This document shows, piece by piece, positions 54,074 to 63,430 of a stretch of 64,000 bases of DNA. Within the stretch, counting starts at the first letter, position 1. Every line of letters begins with the position of its first letter. The stretch spans positions 186,001-250,000 of the forward strand of contig CAWEUI010000001.1 of assembly GCA_963812195.1 (NCBI GenBank), read 5' to 3'. The stretch comes from ZC4RG30 sp963812195 (lineage in GTDB: Bacteria; Pseudomonadota; Gammaproteobacteria; Steroidobacterales; Steroidobacteraceae). The notes below the pieces were generated by a model. It was not told the origin of the DNA. It was given only the letters and a program-made list of their open reading frames with translations, and ran no database searches. The position numbers and the translations under genes were made by a program.

Positions 54074-55057
54074 TCAGCCGGCCAGAGTGTGGTGCAGGTT
54101 GTAGAGGCTGATCGTGATGATCAGCAGGCCCACCATCACCAGCAGGAAGCGCGTCTTCACGTGGCGGGTGACATACGCGGCGAAGGGCGCGGCGAACATG
54201 CCGCCCACCACCAGTCCGCCCACGAACATCCACACGCTGGCGTCGAGAATGGAGAAGAATGCGGTTGCCACCGCCACGGACAGGAAGAACTTCGCCAGGT
54301 TCACCGAGCCGATCGTGGTGCGCGGATCGTGACCGGTCCCCACCAGCGAGGTGGTGACAATGGCGCCCCAGCCGCCGCCCCCGGAGGCATCCACGAATCC
54401 GCCGAACAGCGCCAGCGGCGCCACGGCCGCGGGCTTTACCTCGGTACGCACCGGCAGGATGCGGCGAAACGCCTTGCTCAGTACGTACAGTCCCATCAAC
54501 AGCAGGTACGCGCTGATCCACGGCTTGAGCACGGAACCGTGAATGTTCCTGAGTATGTAGGCCCCGGTCAGTCCCCCCGCGACACCGGGCAGCACCAGGC
54601 TCAGGAACAGCTTGCGATTGACGTTGCCAAAGCGCAGGTGCGACACGCCGATCGTGCCGATGGTGAACACTTCGGCCAGATGCGTGGCACCGCTGGCCAT
54701 CAGCGGCGTGGCTCCCACGGCGAGCAGGAAGCTGCTCGCGGTCACGCCATAGGCCATCCCCAGGGCGCCGTCGATCACCGATGCCACCAGCCCGACCGCG
54801 AACGCCGCCCAGAACATCGGATTGTGCAGGGTGCGCTGCAGGATCTCGCCACCACTGCGCTGGTGCCGGCCGAGAAACAGCTGGCACAGCAGATAGGCCG
54901 CCAGCAACAGCAGCAGCGCCACGACCACATAAGTCACGACGCGCATCGGAGGCGAGTTGCCCGCAAGCAAAACGTCGTGTGGAACGGAAGGCAGGCCGGA
55001 CTGCGCGTGCTGGCGCCCGACTTGCTCATCCGTGATGTCGGCGCGAGGGTTGTCCAT
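54074..55057 (-). CDS. TSUP (TauE/SafE) family permease
   Basis: The 327-residue protein has about eight membrane helices, with two-fold repeated motifs near GLVASVIDGALGMAYGVTAS and FVDASGGGGWGAIVTTSLVG, the signature of sulfite/sulfonate exporters of the TauE/SafE/YfcA type. Substrate is unknown. The first 37 residues are hydrophilic and may not be translated; an ATG at 54946 (RVVTYVVVALLLLL follows) is an alternative start. It interrupts the common dnaE-accA adjacency. Confidence 0.88.
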   Translation of the reverse strand: MDNPRADITDEQVGRQHAQSGLPSVPHDVLLAGNSPPMRVVTYVVVALLLLLAAYLLCQLFLGRHQRSGGEILQRTLHNPMFWAAFAVGLVASVIDGALGMAYGVTASSFLLAVGATPLMASGATHLAEVFTIGTIGVSHLRFGNVNRKLFLSLVLPGVAGGLTGAYILRNIHGSVLKPWISAYLLLMGLYVLSKAFRRILPVRTEVKPAAVAPLALFGGFVDASGGGGWGAIVTTSLVGTGHDPRTTIGSVNLAKFFLSVAVATAFFSILDASVWMFVGGLVVGGMFAAPFAAYVTRHVKTRFLLVMVGLLIITISLYNLHHTLAG

Positions 55058-55137
55058 GGAGTGCGCACAGCATCAGACATGCGCATGGCGCCCTCAACCC
55101 ATCTGCTATTGCCGCCAGAGCATAAGATGCCCGGCCG

Positions 55138-55164
55138 TTGATTACACTAATGCAACTAAATCAA
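55138..55164. promoter_or_regulatory. AT-rich inverted repeat upstream of the TSUP gene
   Basis: TTGATT and AATCAA face each other across 15 bases (TACACTAATGCAAC type spacer) in an AT-rich patch that also includes the dnaE stop codon. It lies about 80 bases before the TSUP start and could be an operator or part of a promoter (-35-like TTGATT). The arms are only 6 bp. Confidence 0.3.
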
Positions 55165-58100
55165 GGCGCAGCGGGGTCGTATTGCAGCCGCAGGGCATTC
55201 GGCCCGAGCAGGGATTCCAGACCCTCCATCAGTTCCGGTGTCGGCCGCACCGCCCAGGCCCGGTCGAGCCCGAGCACGCAGCGCGCCGCGTCGGTCTCGT
55301 AGCGGATCAGCACGTCACAGTCGCCGCCTGCGGCCGTGGCCAGCAGCTGCTTGAGCCGGGCGGTGAAGTGCGGCGGGTCCAGCTGCGGGTCGCGCGGCCA
55401 GCGCAGGATCAGGCGCCGCGCCCGCTGCTCGCGCACGGATGCCAGTGCGGCCACCCGTTTGGCGGCAATGCGCCAGGCGTTGCTGAAGTCGTCGAAGCGC
55501 AGGCTGCCTTCCACCAGCACCAGCGCGTCCTTGGCCAGCAGCTCGCGGTACTGCGCGGCCTGCTCCTCGAACAGCGTGACTTCGATGCGGCCACTGCGAT
55601 CGTCGAGCACCAGGCTGCTGCGATTGTTGCGTTTGCGCAGTTCGTCGATGAGGCCGGCCACCGTGACCTGCCTGCCGCCACTCCAGCGCGGCCCCTCGCC
55701 GGTCGTGGGCGGCGGCTCGCGTGCCAGATCGCCCAGCCGCGCGCTCACCAGACGCGGCAACTCGGCTTCGTAGATGTCCAGCGGATGCCCGCTGAGGTAG
55801 GCGCCCAGGGTTTCGCGTTCGTGGGCGAGGCGGATGCGCTCCGGAAACTCGGCCTGCACCGGCTGTGACAGCTCATCGGCAGCCGGCGCGCCGCCAAACA
55901 GGTCATCCTGACCGGCGGCGCTGGCGCGCGTGGCCTGCTCGCCGCCCTGCACCGCGGCATCCAGCGAACCCAGCAGCGTGGCCCGGTTGGCACCCAGCCC
56001 GTCCATCGCACCGGCCTTGATCAGCGCTTCGAGCACGCGGCGGTTCACGCGGCCCAGGTCCACGCGCCGGCACAGCTCGGCCAGGCTCGTGAACGGACCT
56101 TCACGCGCACGCTCCTGCACCAGTGCTTCCACGGCCTGCGCACCGACGCCGCGCACCGCGCCCAGGCCGTAGCGGATCTTCGATCGCCCGCGACGGTGAA
56201 CGCATATTCGGAAGTGTTCACATCCGGCGCCAGCACCGCCAGCTCCATGCGCTCGCGACACTCGTACAGCAGCGAGGCCACCTTGTCGGTGTCGTCCAGG
56301 TCCGCGGACATCACCGCGGCCATGAAGGCCGCCGGGTAGTGCGCCTTCAACCAGGCCGTCTGGTAGGTGAGCACCGCGTAGGCGGCCGAGTGCGACTTGT
56401 TGAAGCCGTAGCCGGCGAATTTCTCGATCAGGTCGAAAATGTGGCCGGCCTGGCGCGGATCCACGCCACGCGCCACGGCGCCCTCCACGAACACGCTGCG
56501 CTGCTTGGCCATCTCCTCGGGCTTCTTCTTGCCCATCGCGCGCCGCAGCAGGTCGGCGCCGCCGAGCGTGTAGCCGGCCAGCACCTGCGCGATCTGCATC
56601 ACCTGCTCCTGGTACAGGATGACGCCATAAGTGGCCTCCAGCACCGGCTTGAGCAGCGGATGCAGATAGTCGACTTCCGCGCTCGCGCCGCCTTCCCTGC
56701 GGCTGGCGAACTTGCGGCTGATGAAATCGTCCACCATGCCCGACTGCAGCGGACCGGGACGGAACAGCGCCACCAGCGCGACCACGTCCTCGAAGCGGTC
56801 CGGCTGCTGGCGGCGGATCAGGTCCTGCATGCCGCGCGACTCGAGCTGGAATACCGCGGTCGTGCGTCCGGAGCGCAGCAGCTGATAGGTTGCCGGGTCG
56901 TCCATCGGCAAGCGCGTCATGTCGCAGCGGATCGCCCGCGCGCTCCGGCAATGCATTGATGATGCGCACCGCGCCGTCGATGATCGTCAGCGTGCGCAGG
57001 CCCAGGAAGTCGAACTTCACCAGGCCGGCCGCTTCGACATCGTCCTTGTCGAACTGCGTGACCACGCTGTCGCTGCCGGCTTCCTTGAACAGCGGCGTGA
57101 AATCGGTCAGCACCGAGGGCGCGATCACCACGCCTCCGGCATGGGTGCCGGCGTTGCGGGTCAGTCCCTCCAGCGACAGCGCCAGGTCGATCAGCGCGTG
57201 CACTTCTCCTCGTCGTCGCGCTGCAGGCGCGCCAGTTCCGGCTCCTTTTCCAGCGCATGTTTCAGCGTGATGCCCAGCTCGATGGGAATCAGCTTGGCGA
57301 TGCGGTCGCCGAATCCAAAGGGATGCCCCAGCACGCGCGCCACGTCGCGCACCACGGCCTTCGCCGCCATGGTGCCGTAGGTGATGATCTGCGAGACCGC
57401 GCTCGCGCCCGTAGCGCTCGGCCACGTAGTCGATCACCCGGTCGCGGCCATCCATGCAGAAGTCGACGTCGAAATCCGGCATCGACACGCGCTCCGGGTT
57501 GAGGAAGCGCTCGAACAGCAGGTCGTGCTCGATCGGGTCGAGGTCGGTAATGCCCAGCGCCTAGGCGACCAGCGAGCCGGCGCCCGAACCGCGTCCCGGC
57601 CCCACCGGGACGCCGTTCTCGCGCGCCCAGCGGATGAAGTCGGCCACGATCAGGAAGTAGCCCGCGAACCCCATCTCGACGATGACGTCCAGCTCGCGTT
57701 GCAGCCGCGCGCTGTACTGCTGCGGCACCGCAGCGGCCTCACCCGCCCTGGCCGCAAAACGCCGTGCCAGCCCGGCCGCCGCGCTGCGGCGCAGGAAGTC
57801 CTCCGCCGAGCAGCCGTCGGGCGTGGGAAAGATCGGCAGATTGCTGGTGCCCAGCTTCAGGGTCAGGTTGCAGCGCCGCGCGATCTCGACCGAGTTGGCG
57901 AGCGCGGACGGTATGTCCGCGAACAGCTCGGCCATCTCGGCCGGGGTGCGCAGGTACTGTTCGCGCGTGTAGCGACGCTTGCGCGCCGGATCCGCCAGCA
58001 GGGCCGTCGCGGATGCACACGCGCGCCTCGTGGGCATCGTAGTCCTCGGGCCGCAGGAAGCGCACATCGTTGGTGGCCACCACCGGGCACGTCGCACTCT

Positions 58101-58671
58101 GCCGCCAGCTGGACGGCGCCATTGACGTAGTCGGCATCCGTGGCCGTCCAAGCCGCTGCAATTCGACGTAGTAGCGCTCGCGGCAGCAGCTTGTTCCAGT
58201 GCTTGAGCAGCCGGCGCGCCAATTGCGGCCGGCCGGTCAAGCAACGCGCGGCCGACGTCGCCTTCCCAGCCACCGGACAGGGCAATCATGCCGGCCAGGG
58301 AATCCTGGGTCAGCCATTCGCGCTCGATCAGCGGCGTTGCCTGCCGCTCACCTTCCAGGTAGGCCCGCGACACCAGCCGGGACAGGTTGTGGTAGCCGTC
58401 CTCGTCCTGGCACAGCAGGGTCAGCCGCGAGGGCTCCTGGCGTTCGCCCGCCTCGCGCAGCCACAGGTCGACGCCGATGACCGGCTTGATGCCGGCCGCG
58501 AGCCGCGGCCGGTAGAACTTGACCATGGCGAACAGGTTGCACTCGTCGGTGAGGGCCACCGCCGGCAAGCCCGTCCGCAGCCGCCGCCATCAGTCCGTCG
58601 ACTCGCACGACGCTGTCCACCAGCGAGTACTCGGTATGAACCCTCAGGTGAACAAACTGCTGCAAGCTCAT
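55161..58671 (-). CDS. dnaE: DNA polymerase III alpha subunit, broken by about nine indels and one stop
   Basis: Joined segments give a complete replicative polymerase of about 1165 residues: the PHP domain (FVHLRVHTEYSLVDSVVRVD), ALTDECNLFAMVKFYR, GPGRGSGAGSLVA, the catalytic aspartates in PDFDVDFC, FDFLGLRTLTIID, TTAVFQLESRGMQDLI, GYGFNKSHSAAYA, and the C-terminal OB-fold with VAGLIDELRKRNN. Breaks lie near 58570, 58183, 58145, 58087, 58008, 57398, 57202, 56928 and 56182. In addition, codon TAG (57563-57561) stands where homologues have tyrosine (GSLVA-Y-ALGITD). The ATG overlaps the rnhB stop (ATGA). An essential gene with this many independent breaks points to sequence error. Confidence 0.9.
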
Positions 58672-59257
58672 GATTCAGCAAGACCCTTCGCCTGGCGCAC
58701 CGGCGCAAAGCTCAGCCGGTGCTGCGGGCGTGGGCCCCAGGCGCGACAGCAGCGCCAGATGCGCGGCGTAGGGTAACCCTTGTGAGTGGCGAGCTGGTAT
58801 CCCGGATATGCCGCCTCCAGCTCCAGGCACAGTTCATCGCGCGCCTGCTTGGCCAGTATCGAGGCGGCGCTGATCGCGCCGATGCGCGCGTCGCCCCTTG
58901 ATCACGCATTCCACGCGCCGGCAGCAATCCGCGATGTGCGGGCAGCGGTTGCCGTCGACCTGCACCAGATCCGGCCGCAGCGCCAGGCCCAGCACCGCGC
59001 GGCGCATCGCCAGCAGCGTGGCGCCGAGAATGTTCAGGGGGTCGATCTCTTCGACGTCGGCCCAGGCAACCCGCCAGGCCAGCGCGTGCGTCGCGGATCT
59101 GGCCGGCGAGCTCGGCGCGGCGCGGGCCGGCAGTTGCTTGGAATCGCGCAGGCCCGGCGATGGGTCGGTCGGGATCGAGGATCACGGCCGCCGCAAATAC
59201 CGGGCCACACAGCGGCCCGCGACCGGCCTCGTCCACTCCCGCCACGCACAGGTTCAT
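58668..59257 (-). CDS. rnhB: Ribonuclease HII (several frameshifts)
   Basis: RNase HII removes ribonucleotides from DNA-RNA hybrids. Segments read AGVDEAGRGPLCGPVFAAAV (catalytic DE pair), LRDSKQLP, VAWADVEEIDPLNILGATL, VIKGDARIGAISAASILAK and YPGYQLATHKGY, ending with RLSFAPVRQAKGLAES. At least three frame changes separate them; the first is an extra G near 59153. The start ATG (59257) overlaps the lpxB stop and the stop overlaps the dnaE start, so the operon structure is intact. Confidence 0.88.
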
Positions 59258-60468
59258 TGCGGCGCTTGCGTCCACTGTCCCGCCGCAGCCTGCGCGGCGG
59301 GCATCCGGGTGCGGCAAGCAGCTCGTAGCAGGACCTGGGCCGCGCGCGCCGCTGCCGCCCTGCTGCAACTGTTCGTGGATGCCGCGGAACTGCACCTGCA
59401 GCGCCGCGCGCCGCGGCTGGTCGACAAGGCGTGGTGTGCAACGCTTCGGCCAGCGCCTCCGGCGCACTGCCTGCTGGAAGAACTCGGGCACCACCGGGCT
59501 CGCCGGCCAGCAGGTTGGGCAAGCGAGAAGTGGCGCAACTTCACCAGTCCCAGGTCACGCACGATGAAGGCAGTCAGTGGCGCCGAGCCGATAGGCCACC
59601 ACCATGGGCAGGCCGTGCAACAGCGCCTGCAGGGTCGCGGTGCCCGAGGCGATCAGCCCGGCATCGGCCGCGGCGAGCACCAGATCGGCCTGGCCGGCCA
59701 GCCAGCGCGCACTCCGGGCGCCTGCCGCCCGCAACTGCCCGGCAAACACGCCGGCAAGCACATCCGAGGCCATCGGCGCGACGAAGCGCAGCGTGCCGAT
59801 CCAGGCGCTGCTGCAACACCACAGTGGCACGCGCGAAATCCGCTGCCCAGCCGGCTGACTTCGCCTGCACGGCTGCCGGGCAATACGGCCACGACCAGCT
59901 CGTGCGCGGCCAGCCCCAGCTCGCGGCGGGCCGCATCGCGCTGCGACTCCAGCGCCATCCGGTCGGCCAGCGGATGCCCGACGAATTCGGCGCGCACCGG
60001 CCGGCCCGCATACGCCGCCGGCTCGAAAGGCAGCAGACACAGCACCGCGTCGACGGCGCGCGGCATGGACTTCACCCGGCCCTGCGCCAGGCCCATACCT
60101 GCGGGCTGACGTACTGGGCCGTGGTGATGCCGCGAACGCCGCAGCGAGCGCGCCAGACCCAGGTTGAACGCCGGCGCATCCACGCCGACGAACAGGTCGG
60201 ACCGGCCGCCTCAGCAAATTCGCGCCGCAGCCGCGCGCGCAGGGCCAACAGGCGCGGCAGGTGGACCAGCGGCTCGACCAGCCCCATCACCGCCAGCTCG
60301 CTCGACGTCGCCGAGAGCCTCGCAACCGGCGGCGCGCATGCGCTCGCCGGCCACGCCGAGGAAATGCGCCCGCGGCAGGCGGGCGCGCATGGCGCCGATC
60401 AGTTCCGCGCCCAGCAGGTCGCCGGAGGCTTCGCCGGCAACCAGTCCGATAGTGAGCGTGCGGCCCAT
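59254..60468 (-). CDS. lpxB: Lipid A disaccharide synthase (several frameshifts)
   Basis: LpxB joins UDP-diacylglucosamine and lipid X to make the lipid A disaccharide. Readable segments are GLVAGEASGDLLGAELIGAM, FLGVAGERMRAAGCEAL, VMGLVEPLVHLPRLL, VDAPAFNLGLARSLRR, LCLLPFEPAAY, FVGHPLADRM, VAVLPGSRAGEV, DLVLAAADAGLIASGTATL, MVVAYRLGA and LPNLLAGEPVVPEFFQQ. They cover the whole family length but lie in all three frames, with at least five changes between about 60310 and 59380. The span (1215 bases, 405 codons) is close to normal, so gains and losses balance. It is read here as an intact gene with sequence errors. Confidence 0.88.
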
Positions 60469-60486
60469 TCGCGGCGCGCGGCGCCT

Positions 60487-61260
60487 CTAGCGCGCCAGGC
60501 CACGCGTCGAGGCGCGCAGGAACTCCGCGAAGATGCCCAGCACTTCGTGCTTGCGCGCCTGCTCCTCGATCCGGCGCGTGGCCACTTCGAGCTTCAGATC
60601 GCTCCGGTACAGCAGGCGAAAGGCATTGCGAATGGCGCGCAACTGCGTCTCCTCGAAGCCGCGACGTTTCAGGCCCTCCACGTTGATGGAACGCGGCTCG
60701 GCCGGATGGCCCGTGGCCAGAACGTAGGGCGGGATGTCGCGGATCACCGAAGTATTGTTGCCGATGAAGGCGTGCGCGCCGATCCGGCAGAACTGGTGGG
60801 CCCCGGAATAGCCGGAGAAGATCGCCCAATCCCCCACCTCGACGTGCCCGGCAAGCTGCACCACATTCGAAAGGATGACGTGATTGCCCAGCAGGCAGTC
60901 GTGGGCAATGTGCGAATACGCCAGAATCAGGTTGTCATTGCCGATGCGCGTCTCGCCGCTGCCCGTCACGGTGCCGCGATTGACGGAAACGAACTCGCGG
61001 AAGGTGTTGCGCTCGCCCACGACCAGCCGCGTCGGCTCGCCGCGGTATTTCATGTCCTGCGGCGCCTCGCCCAGCGAGGCGAACTGGTAGACCCGGTTTC
61101 CGGCACCGAGCTGCGTTGGCCCATTTATGACCACATGAGGTCCTATCCAGCACCCCGGCCCGATGGTGACGTCCGGGCCGATCACGGCATAGGGGCCAAC
61201 CTCGGCATCTGCGGCAATCTCGGCCTGTGGCGAAATGACGGCGCGGGGGTCGATGCTCAC
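60487..61260 (-). CDS. lpxA: UDP-N-acetylglucosamine acyltransferase
   Basis: LpxA adds the first R-3-hydroxyacyl chain to UDP-GlcNAc. The intact 257-residue protein is a left-handed beta helix of hexapeptide repeats (IGPDVTIGPGCWIGPHVVI), with the catalytic histidine region AYSHIAHDCLLGNHVILSN and the C-terminal helical part. The start is GTG at 61260, close after fabZ. Confidence 0.97.
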   Translation of the reverse strand: MSIDPRAVISPQAEIAADAEVGPYAVIGPDVTIGPGCWIGPHVVINGPTQLGAGNRVYQFASLGEAPQDMKYRGEPTRLVVGERNTFREFVSVNRGTVTGSGETRIGNDNLILAYSHIAHDCLLGNHVILSNVVQLAGHVEVGDWAIFSGYSGAHQFCRIGAHAFIGNNTSVIRDIPPYVLATGHPAEPRSINVEGLKRRGFEETQLRAIRNAFRLLYRSDLKLEVATRRIEEQARKHEVLGIFAEFLRASTRGLAR

Positions 61261-61279
61261 TGGCGTGAACGCCCCGGCT

Positions 61280-61762
61280 TCAGATCGAGTCGATCGGTGT
61301 GGCGTTGTCCGCGTCCGCGAACAACATCATCTCGGCCTGGGCTGCTTCGGCTTCGCCCACGTAGGCAACGGTGGCGAGTTTCCAGATACCCTTCATGTTG
61401 CGCAGGATGCGCGCCGTGAGCACGAGCTGGTCGCCCGGCTCCACGGGCCTGCGGAAGCGACAGTTGTCGATGCCCGCGAAATAGAAACGCGTGTTCTCGT
61501 TGGGCACCTTGCCCAGCGTGGCGTAGGCGAGAATCCCGGCAGTCTGGGCCAGCGCCTCCAGCACCATGACACCCGGCATCACCGGGCGTCCCGGGAAATG
61601 ACCGCTAAAGAACGGTTCGTTGACGGTCACGTTCTTGATGGCACGAATGGACTGGCCCAGCTCGCACTCCAGCACCCTGTCCACGAGCAGGAACGGGTAG
61701 CGGTGCGGCAGGCGCTTCAGGATGGCGTAGACGTCGAGAAACGGCTTGTCAGTGCTTGTCAT
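61280..61762 (-). CDS. fabZ: 3-hydroxyacyl-ACP dehydratase FabZ
   Basis: FabZ dehydrates 3-hydroxyacyl-ACP in fatty acid elongation and competes with LpxA and LpxD for substrate. The 160-residue hot-dog-fold protein has LPHRYPFLLVDRV (catalytic His), FSGHFPGRPVMPGVMVLEAL (catalytic Glu) and FYFAGIDNCRFRRPVEPGD. The ATG at 61762 lies inside the end of lpxD. Confidence 0.97.
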   Translation of the reverse strand: MTSTDKPFLDVYAILKRLPHRYPFLLVDRVLECELGQSIRAIKNVTVNEPFFSGHFPGRPVMPGVMVLEALAQTAGILAYATLGKVPNENTRFYFAGIDNCRFRRPVEPGDQLVLTARILRNMKGIWKLATVAYVGEAEAAQAEMMLFADADNATPIDSI

Positions 61763-62819
61763 CTTCCTTCTGCCCGGATCGGGCCTCCCCTTTCGTCGCG
61801 GTCTCCAGCCGGGTGACGCGCGCCACGAGCTGCTCGAGCCGCTTGACGCGGCCGACAATGCGGCGCCACACGCCCGCTTCCTCCACCGGCAGGACACTGG
61901 AATAGATGCCGGGCCGGTCCAGCGAACGGGTCACCATGCCGAAACCGGTGATCACGATATCATCGCCGATCACCAGTTGCCCGCCGATTCCCGCGCCGCC
62001 CCCGATCATGCAGCGCTGCCCGATACGGGTGCTGCCGGCAATGCCGGTGCAGGCGGCAATCGCGGTATGCGCGCCGATCCTCACGTTGTGGGCCACCTGG
62101 ATCAGGTTGTCCAGCCGCACGCCGTCCTCGATGACCGTGTCGTCCAGTGCCCCGCGGTCGATGGTGGTATTGGCGCCCACCTCCACGTCATCACCGATGC
62201 ATACCGCTCCGAGTTGCGGCACCGTGATCCACCCGGCACCATCGCGCGCATTGCCAAACCCGTCCGATCCGATGACCGCACCGGCATGCACCGTGCAGCG
62301 CTGACCGATACGGCAGCGCTGCAGTACCGTGACCCGCTCCGCCAGATGCGTGTCGGCACCGACCTGCACGTCATCGCCGAGAATCACGTGCGCTGCCACT
62401 CGGCATCGCTCGCCCACGATGACCCGCGCACCGATCACCGCAAAGGGTCCGATCTCGGCGCTTGCGGCCACATCCGCCGACTCGTGCACGATCGCACCGG
62501 GATGCACGCCGGGCTGGACGGGTCTTGCAGGATGCAGCGCGGCGGCAACGCGTGCGAAGACGGCGTGGGGATTGCCGTGCAGAAGTGCGGCAGTCGTGGC
62601 GGGACAATGCTGCGCCAGCTCGGGGGCGAGAATGACCGCTCCGAGACAGGTCCTGCCCAGTTCGGCACGCAATGCCGGATTCGCACAGAAGCCCAGATCC
62701 TGCGCGGCACCTGCCAGCGTGCCGACGGCCGTTACGCGGCGAGCCGGGTCGCCGCGCAGCTCGCAGCCGAAGCGCACCGCGATTTCACCCAGCGTAAGGC
62801 TGGCGGCGCTGTCCGGCAT
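61749..62819 (-). CDS. lpxD: UDP-3-O-(3-hydroxyacyl)glucosamine N-acyltransferase
   Basis: LpxD adds the N-linked acyl chain in lipid A synthesis. The 356-residue protein has the uridine-binding N-terminal domain (FCANPALRAELG), the hexapeptide helix, VIGSDGFGNARDGAGW and IQVAHNVRIGAHTAIAACTG with the catalytic histidine, and a charged C-terminal helix that is longer than in E. coli. I chose the ATG at 62819, 25 bases after the skp stop. Confidence 0.96.
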   Translation of the reverse strand: MPDSAASLTLGEIAVRFGCELRGDPARRVTAVGTLAGAAQDLGFCANPALRAELGRTCLGAVILAPELAQHCPATTAALLHGNPHAVFARVAAALHPARPVQPGVHPGAIVHESADVAASAEIGPFAVIGARVIVGERCRVAAHVILGDDVQVGADTHLAERVTVLQRCRIGQRCTVHAGAVIGSDGFGNARDGAGWITVPQLGAVCIGDDVEVGANTTIDRGALDDTVIEDGVRLDNLIQVAHNVRIGAHTAIAACTGIAGSTRIGQRCMIGGGAGIGGQLVIGDDIVITGFGMVTRSLDRPGIYSSVLPVEEAGVWRRIVGRVKRLEQLVARVTRLETATKGEARSGQKEDDKH

Positions 62820-62844
62820 CGCAACCAGCCGGTGATGCCGCTCG

Positions 62845-63411
62845 TCAGGGCTTGGCGATGGATGCCGGGGGCTTGGTGGCGGGTGCCGCGGCGGCACCAG
62901 GTACTGCCTTGTGGTTCTTCATGCCCTCGAGAACCGAATTGGTCACGTCGAGCGCCCCTTTGGCATACAGCACACCATCGGCGAGGATCAGGTCGTAGTC
63001 CTGCGCCTTCGCGAAGGCCGACACCTCCTCGAGCAATACGCGCTGGATCTTCTCCTGCTCGTCCTGCTTGCGTGCATTGAGATCGTCCTGGAACGCAGAC
63101 TGCTGCATCTGCAGGTCGCGGTAACCGTCCCGGAGGTTCTTTTCCGCGGCCGAACGCTGCACCTCGGACATGGTCGCCGCATCCTTGTTGAGCTTGTCTT
63201 CCTGCGCCTTCAGCGTCTGCTGGCGCGACTGGATGGTCTTGAGCCGCGGTGCGAACTCGGCGCTGAGCGCGTCATTGGCCGCCTTGGCCTGCGGCGATTC
63301 GCTCGCAAGGCGGTTGATGTTCACCACGCCGATCTTGATGTCGGCGGAGGCCAGCGTGGCAAATCCGGACAAGAGGACGGCGGAAATCAGAATGGTGGCA
63401 CTACGCTTCAC
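62845..63411 (-). CDS. skp: Periplasmic chaperone Skp (OmpH family)
   Basis: Skp carries unfolded outer-membrane proteins to the BAM complex. The 188-residue protein has a signal peptide (SATILISAVLLSGFATLASA, then DIKIGVVNINRL), a long coiled-coil tentacle region (LKTIQSRQQTLKAQEDKLNKD and following), and AKAQDYDLILADGVLYA at the end of the body domain. I chose the GTG at 63411 because AGAGG lies 8 bases upstream; a GTG at 63426 would add five residues. The tail is rich in Ala and Pro. It follows bamA by about 20 bases. Confidence 0.94.
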   Translation of the reverse strand: MKRSATILISAVLLSGFATLASADIKIGVVNINRLASESPQAKAANDALSAEFAPRLKTIQSRQQTLKAQEDKLNKDAATMSEVQRSAAEKNLRDGYRDLQMQQSAFQDDLNARKQDEQEKIQRVLLEEVSAFAKAQDYDLILADGVLYAKGALDVTNSVLEGMKNHKAVPGAAAAPATKPPASIAKP

Positions 63412-63430
63412 GATAAACCTCTTCACATAT

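Noticed and set aside
57561..57563. Recoding of TAG in dnaE
   Set aside because: A single case, amid clear base errors, with no accompanying signal. Other genes in the window end normally at TAG (for example recO, rseB, ftsB, lepB).
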